Positions 57,836 through 64,000 of a DNA stretch of 64,000 bases are shown one piece after another. Origin of the DNA: Taudactylus pleione (lineage: Eukaryota > Chordata > Amphibia > Anura > Myobatrachidae); NCBI GenBank assembly GCA_031769625.1, contig JAUIMM010000124.1, forward strand, positions 8,878,001 to 8,942,000, read 5' to 3'. The position numbers were made by a program, and so were the translations under genes. The stretch's first letter is position 1. Each line of letters begins with the position of its first letter. The notes beneath the pieces are model-generated. The model searched no databases, was not told the origin of the DNA, and saw only the letters and a list, made by a program, of their open reading frames with translations.

Positions 57836-58648
57836 ATTATCAACTCTTCCAGGGAGACCAGCCTCCAGAACGTACAGAGGGACCTGTGGTGGTGGATTCC
57901 AGCGGGGACGAATTAATACTCTGTGAGGATGAGGATGTACACAACACTGAAGAGGGTGAGGAATCGGTGGATGAGGAGGATGAGGACGACATCTTGCCTC
58001 CGTAGAGCCAGTTTGTGCAGGGACAGATTAATTGCCAGCTTGTTTTGTGGGGGCCCAAACGAACCAATCATTTCAGCCACAGTGGTGTGGCAGACCCTGG
58101 CGCTGAAATGTTTGGTTTGTTAAAGTGTGCATGTCCTGTTTATACAACATAAGGGTGGGTGGGAGGGCCCAAGGACAATTCCATCTTGCACCTCTTTTTT
58201 TTCTTTGCATTATGTATAGTTTGGGGCCTAGTTTTTCAAACTGCCATCCTGTCTGCCACTGCAGTGCCACTCCTAGATGGACCACGTGTTTGTGCCGCCC
58301 ACTCGTATCTCTTAGCATAGTCATCCAGCTACCTCGGTGCAACCTTTTGGACATAAAAACACTATTGTGAGGTGTGAGGTGTTCAGAATAGACTGGAAAT
58401 GAGTGGAAATTAAGCTTATTGAGGTTAATAATAGCATAGGAGCAGAAAAACCCACAAATTCTGTGATTTTAGCTGTTTTTATGCTTTTTAAAAAAAAATA
58501 CAGATCCAAAACACAAAACCCAGAACCCAAAACACGTAAGGGTGGTTTTGGCAAAAGCAATCCAGATCCAAAACAAGAAAGAAAGATCCAGATCCAAAAC
58601 CAAAACACAAAACACGAAAAGTGGCCGGTGCACACCCCTAATATATTC

Positions 58649-59155
58649 CATAGACAAAAAAACCTTACGATTTCAAATGTCCCATTAAGGCTGCTTAGAC
58701 ATGATCTGAAAATACACAAAATCTATTGATTTTCTGCCACTCAAACTCCAAAAAGCAATGAAATTACGATTATTAAGGCTGACGCCTAAATGGACGTGTT
58801 CCTTGCGCAATACAGATATGGTATGCCATCACATCCTGGGGTTAACTGCAGATTCAGCACTCTCACAGAATCAGATTGCTGTCACTCACAAAATGGTGGA
58901 GCTGCTAATTCACAGAATTGTGTGCGCATTGGAATACACACATGCAGTCTTTGCAACTGAGGTATGAGCAGTTATGTGGCTCCCACATCCCACTCAGTGC
59001 CCACAATCTTCCCATTTGATCACCAAAATAATATCACTGGCTTCCAACATCCTTCTCACTGCATAAATTTATCTCATTTAGAAAACACCTTCAGCTCCCT
59101 TACTTTTAAAAATATCATACTCTGTCTATACATGAACACTTTCTTCTCCTATATG
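58649..59155. other. Unassigned DNA between hAT copy B and the minisatellite
   Basis: No gene or repeat signature recognised. Confidence 0.4.
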
Positions 59156-60007
59156 CCTCAATGCTGCTAGATATTGCCCAATCCCTACTGCTGTGTGGTT
59201 TCCCAACTGTGATAGTCTGTGTTCCCTCATCCGCACCAATGTTTTTCCCTAGCCACACCGCCCTGTATCCGTGCTTTATCCACAGCCACGTTGCTGTCTT
59301 TCTCTCATCTGTGGCACTCTTTCTTCCTCCATCTGCACTACTCTGGTCCCCTAACCATGCAACTCTGTCTCCCCCCACCACCCTCGCCACTCTGTATTCC
59401 TCCCCATCCACAACATTCTGTCTTCCCCAATCCCTACTGCTGTGTGGTCTCCGAACTATGGGAGTCTGTGTTCTCTCATCTGCACCAGTCTGTCTTTCTC
59501 CATCTGCACCTCCCTGCATCCGTGCCACTCTGTTTCCTTCTACATCACTGCCTTCCCCTAAGCCACGCTGCTGTCTACCTTTCCTCTGTGGCACTGTTTC
59601 TTCCTCCATCTGCACCACTCTGTCCCTCTCATCTGTGCAATTCTGTCTCCTACCCCCACCTGCACTATTCTGCCTTCCTACCCATCCACACTAATCTGTC
59701 TTCCCCAATCCCTACTGTTGTGTGTTCTCCTATTTGTGCTAGTCTGTATTCCCTTATCCGCACCAATCTGTCTTTACCCATCTGCACTGCTCTGTCTTCC
59801 CAAGTCCATGCCACTCTCTTCCGCCATCCATGTCGCTGTCCCCCCAAACCGTGCCACTCTGTTTTACCCCCATCCGAACCACTGTTTTCCACCCATCTGC
59901 ATTACTTTGACTACCCCCTCCTTCTGTACTGCTTAACCTTCCCTCCTTTACACGCCTTTGTGTCTCACCTATCCACACTGGTGTGTCTCCTCCCCCCATC
60001 CACACCA
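59156..60007 (+). repeat. C/T-rich degenerate minisatellite
   Basis: Repeats of the kind ccatctgcaccactctgtct with irregular 25-40-bp spacing. All frames are largely open on both strands, up to 283 codons. I consider them composition artefacts: repeat-derived, no domain, no codon preference visible. Confidence 0.8.
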
Positions 60008-60015
60008 CTTTTATT

Positions 60016-63000
60016 TAGGGGTGAGCGGGTTCGGATTTCTAAAATCCAAACACCCCCGAGCCCCCCCTGATCCGAGGCCGATCCGAGTCAGGCTCGACTT
60101 TTCCTGCCTGACTCGGATCTGAAATCGAGGCAAAACGTCATCAACCCGCCTTCCGGGTCTCGTGGATTTTGGATTCTATATAAGGTACCCGCGTCAGCGC
60201 CATTTTCTCACTCGGCTGTGGACAATGAAGAGGGAGGGTGGGAGTTAGGGCTGGCTGGGCTGTGTAGTGTAGTGTTGTGCTGTGCTGTGCTGCACTGTGC
60301 TGTGCTGCTGTTGTCCATAGGGACTGTGTCCACTCCTCCAAAGTCCATAGGGGCTGGCTGTGTTGTGCTGTGCTGCTGTTGTCCATAGGGGCTGTGTCCA
60401 CTCCTCCAAAGTCCATAGGGGCTGGCTGTGTTGTGCTGTGCTGCTGTTGTCCATAGGGGCTGTGTCCACTCCTCCAAAGTCCATAGGGGCTGGCTGGACT
60501 GTGTTGTGCAGTCAGTTGTCCATAGGGGCTGTGTCCACTCCAAAGTCATGTGCAGTTTCCCAGTCATAAAGGGGTGCTGTACTGTTGTCCAGGAGGTGCT
60601 CAGTCCATCAGGGGTGCTCCCTCCAAGTGCAAAAAAATAAATATTTTTTCTGTTTGTGAATTGTGTGCGCAGTAGCGGCACGTGCATCAACAAAGTAGTG
60701 CCAAGTGTGCGCCTGTGTCATAAGTAAAGGGCCGGCTGGTTCATCCATTAAAGGGTGCTGTAACCCCCAAAGTGCACTCCAAATAATATATATTTTTTCT
60801 GTGTTTGTGAATTGTGTGCGCAGTAGCTGCACGTGCATCAACAAAGTAGAGCCAAGCGTGCTCCTGTGTCATAGGTAAAGGGCCAGCTGGCTTGACCGTT
60901 AAAGGGTGCTGTAACCCCCAAAGTGCACTCCAAACAAAATAAAAAAATAATTTCTGTGTTTGTGAATTCTGTGCACTGTGGCTGCACGTGCATCAACAAA
61001 GGAGGAGTGCCAAGCGTGCACCTGTGTCCCATAAGTAAAGATCCGGCTGGCTCATTTCTTTAAGGGTGGTGTAACTCACAAAGTGCACTAGTCTCCAACA
61101 AAAATAAAAAATAATTTTCTGTGTTTGTGTGCGCCTTTGCTGCATGTATATATCAATGTAACATAAATGGAGGACCAAACTTTCTCTGATAAAAATAAAA
61201 TAGGGAAAGATCAAGAACCACTTCCTCCTAGTGCTGAAGCTGCTTCCACTAGTCATGACATAGACGATAACATGCCATCAACGTCGTCTGCCAAGGCCAA
61301 TGCCCAATGTCAGCGTAGAGGGCACATACAATCCCAAATGATAAAGTTCAGGAAAATGACCTTAAAAAAAACATTTAAATCATCTGAAGAGAAACGTAAA
61401 CTTGCCAATATGTCATTTACGACACGGAGTGGCAAGGAATGGCTAAGGTCTTTCCCTATGTTCATGACTAGTGGTTCAGCTTCACATGACGATGGAAGCC
61501 CTCCTCCCGCTAAAAAAATCAAACAAGTTAAACTGGCAAAAGCACAGCGAAGAACTGTGTGTTCTAAGAAGATATCACAAATCCCCAAGGAGAGTCCAAG
61601 TGTGGTGGCGATTGCGATGACTGACCTTCCCAGCACTGGACGGGAAGAGGTGGCTCTTTCCACCATTTGTACACCCCTGCAAGTGCTGAAAGGAGCACCC
61701 ACAGTCCACTTGCTGATATGCAAATTGAAGATGTCACTGTTGAAGTACAACAGGATGAGGATACTGGTGTAGCTGGCACTGAGGAGGAAGTTGGCGAGGA
61801 TTCTGATGGTGATGTGGTTTGTTTAAATAAGGCTCCAGGGGAGACAGTTGTTGTCCGTGGGATGAAAAAGCCCATCACGGTCATGCCTGGGAAGAAGACC
61901 AAACATTCCACGTCTTTGGTCTGGCAATATTTCTATCCAAATCCGGACAACAACTGTCTTGCCATATGTACCATATGTAAAAGTGAAATAAGTAGGGGTA
62001 GGGACGTTAACCACCTAGGAACATCCTCCCTTATATGGCACCTGCAGCGTGTTCATAAAATGTTACTGTCAAGTTCAGAAACTTTGGCTAAGACTGTAAG
62101 CAGTCCAGGGACACCTAAATCCCGTTGTCCTGTTGTATCCAAGCGCCTGCAAACCACACCGTCAACTCCCTCCTCGTCAATTTCCTCCTTAGTCAGGATC
62201 GGAAGTAGTCCTGCAGGCCATGTCACTGGCATGACTGACTCTCCTATCTGGGATTCCTCCGGAGATCCTGCATTGCTACGCCTACTGCTGCCGCTGTTGC
62301 TGCTGGGAGTCGATCATCATCCCAGAGAGGAAGTAGGAACACCACTACTTTAAATAAACAATTGACCATCCAACAGTCCTTAGTGAGGAGGATGAAGTAC
62401 GACAGCAGTCATCCTGAAGCAAAACTTATAACTGAGGCCTTGACTGCTATGTTGGTGTTAGATGTGCGTCCGGTATCCACCATTAGTGCAATGGGATTTA
62501 GACAATTGATGCAGGTAGTGTGTCTCCAGTTCCAAATCCCGTCTAGATTCCACTTCACTAGGCAGGTGATACCGAGACTGTACAGAAACGTCAGAAAAAG
62601 TGTCCTCAGTGTCCTGAAAAATGCGGTTGTACCCAATGTCCAATTAACCACGGACATGTGGATAAGTGGAACAGGGCAGACTAAGGACTATATGACTGTG
62701 ACAGCCCACTAGGTAGATGTATCACCTTACACAGCAACAACAGCAGCGTCACCAGTAGCAGCATCTCAGAAACGCCAGCTCGTTCCAAGGCAGGCTATGC
62801 TGTGTATCACTGGTTTCATTAAGAGGCACACCACCAGCAAACACTTAGAGAAACTGAGGGAAATCATCGCCCAGTGGCTTACCCCACTTAGAATCTCCTG
62901 GGGATTTGTGATATCTGACAACGCCACCAATATTGTGCGGGCATTACATCTGGGCAAATTCCTGTACGTCCCATGTTTTTGCTCACACAATAAACTTGGT

Positions 63001-64000
63001 GGTGCAGAATTTTCAGAAAAGTGACAGGGGCGTGCAGGCGACGCTTTGGGTGGCCCGAAAAATTTCTGGCCACTTTCGCCATTCAGCGACTGCATGCCAA
63101 AGACTGGAGCACCAGCAAACACTCTTGAACCTGCCCCACCATCACCTGAAGCAAGAGGTTGTGACGCAGTGGAACTCAACCCTCTATATGCTTCAGAGGA
63201 TGGAGGAGCAGCAAAAGGCCTTTCAAGCCTATACATCCACCTATGACATAGGCAAAGGAGGGGGTATGCTCCTGACTCAAGTGCAGTGGAGAATGATTTC
63301 CGTGTTGTGTAAGGTTCTCCAGCCTTTCGAACTTGCCACACGTGAAGTCAGTTCAGACACTGCCAGCTTGAGTCAGGCCATTCCCCTCATCAGGTTTTTG
63401 CAGAAGCAGCTGGAGAAAGTGAAGGAGGAGCTAAGACGGAGCGATTCCACTCGGCATGTGGGACTTGTGGATGAAGCCCTTCATTTGCTTTGCCAGGATT
63501 CCAGGGTGGTCAATCTGTTGAAATCAGACCACTACATTTTGGCCACCGTGCTCAATCCTAGGTTTAAAGCCTATGTGGTGTCTCTCTTTCCGGCCAACAC
63601 AAGCCTGCAGAAGTGCAAAGACCTGCTGGTGAAAACACTGTCAGCTGAAGCAGAACATGACATGTCAACAGCTCCTTCTTCATTTTCTCCCGCAACTGGG
63701 GCTGCCAGGAAAAAACTTAGGTATCCTAAGCAACCCGCTGGCGGTGATGCAGGGTAGGCAGGACCAAGTTTGGACATCTGGTCCGGACTGAAGGACCTGG
63801 TAACAATTTCTGACATGTCTACTGTCACTGCATATGATACTGTCACCATTGACAGAATGGTGGAGGATTACATCGGTGACAGCATCCAAGTAGGCTTGTC
63901 AGACAGTCCGTACCTGTACTGGCAAGAAAAAGAGGCAATTTGGAGGCCCCTGTACAAACTGGCTCTATTTTACCTGAGTTGCCCCCCCTCCAGTGTGTAC
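60016..64000 (+). mobile_element. hAT element, copy C (right end beyond window)
   Basis: Starts TAGGGGTGAGCGGGTTCGGA at 60016. It has the same terminal region, 68-bp array (60300-60540) and larger array units (60640-61140) as copy A, then the transposase from 61167. The left flank is cttttatt (60008-60015); the matching duplication should appear after the right terminus outside this window. Confidence 0.9.
61167..64000 (+). pseudogene. hAT transposase with BED zinc finger (copy C), decayed and cut by the window end
   Basis: Starts MEDQTFSDKNKIGKDQEPL. The BED finger CTICKSEISRGRDVNHLG then HLQRVHKML lies at about 61965-62065. The core has TTDMWISGTGQTKDYM at about 62645 and VISDNATNIV at about 62908. 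The C-terminal region reaches SCPPSSVY at the window edge. Frame changes occur near 61670, 62285-62360 and between 62920 and 62990. Stops include TAG at 62710 and 63755. At several sites it keeps the coding base where copy A has a stop (for example Gln at 63320 for the copy A stop at 50330), so the breaks arose independently. Confidence 0.88.

Larger units (their letters stand above)
55119..58648 (+). mobile_element. hAT element, copy B: complete ends, scrambled interior, perfect 8-bp duplication
   Basis: The element is 55127-58640 (3,514 bp). It starts TAGGGGTGAGCGGGTTCGGA and ends CGGTGCACACCCCTA; atatattc is duplicated at 55119-55126 and 58641-58648. The interior is a patchwork: terminal region and arrays; the transposase start MEDQTF at 56178 joined after about 22 codons to a mid-gene segment; then subterminal ~133-bp repeat units (56510-57490) with short pieces of the transposase C-terminus between them; then the C-terminus and 3' untranslated region. 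It cannot make transposase but retains both ends and would have needed a helper. Confidence 0.93.

Noticed and set aside
59115..60070. A 283-codon plus frame and a 167-codon minus frame
   Set aside because: Degenerate C/T-rich minisatellite; His/Pro/Ser/Leu-rich repeat peptides, no recognisable domain.
1..64000. CRISPR arrays, operons, bacterial promoters or terminators
   Set aside because: The sequence is eukaryotic repeat DNA; the tandem arrays lack the repeat/spacer pattern of CRISPR and no prokaryotic gene was seen.

Overview
The window reads as intergenic DNA from a large, transposon-rich vertebrate genome. An amphibian, most likely a frog, is my inference. It rests on the mix seen here: ZBED-type hAT transposons, Penelope-like elements with hammerhead-like motifs, Ty3/gypsy elements including one with integrase ahead of reverse transcriptase (Gmr1 order), a tRNA-derived SINE and many palindromic MITEs. 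I found no intact host gene. Every coding region I can support is a decayed mobile-element gene, with one exception of host origin: a cold-shock-domain (YBX1-like) cDNA lying inside an LTR element.

Layout. 1-6.8 kb: the tail of a tandem-array element, a hAT-like element with MITEs nested in it, and unassigned DNA. 6.8-16.2 kb: a very large imperfect inverted repeat, interrupted by MITEs, by two inverted copies of a telomere-like-repeat element, by a minisatellite and by a Penelope-like tail with a 15-bp target duplication. 16.3-19.9 kb: a minus-strand Gmr1-type pol relic cut by a solo LTR and by a 279-bp hAT MITE with an 8-bp duplication. 19.9-25.4 kb: a foldback element, a second tandem-array element, a SINE, an internally inverted DNA-transposon relic and a foldback MITE.

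25.4-32.2 kb: an LTR element with both LTRs, a primer-binding site and a decayed gag. Its frame runs through a CCHC knuckle into an intronless YBX1-like cold-shock domain plus part of the YBX1 C-terminal domain, then into about 108 unrecognised codons and the 3' LTR. No pol is seen. This is the most interesting object in the window. 32.5-36.2 kb: MITEs. 36.4-38.4 kb: a hairpin cluster, a CpG-island-like stretch and a minisatellite. 39.0-42.0 kb: a minus-strand Ty3/gypsy relic of ordinary gene order. 44.5-47.8 kb: Penelope-like elements with hammerhead-like motifs. 48.8-64.0 kb: three copies of one hAT family. Copy A (minus) and copy C (plus, cut by the window end) are degenerate near-full-length copies. 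Copy B is a scrambled non-autonomous derivative with complete ends and a perfect 8-bp duplication.

Almost all the sequence is mobile-element layers inserted into each other. The target duplications allow a partial order of events. All comparisons were made by eye from the sequence, with no database search.
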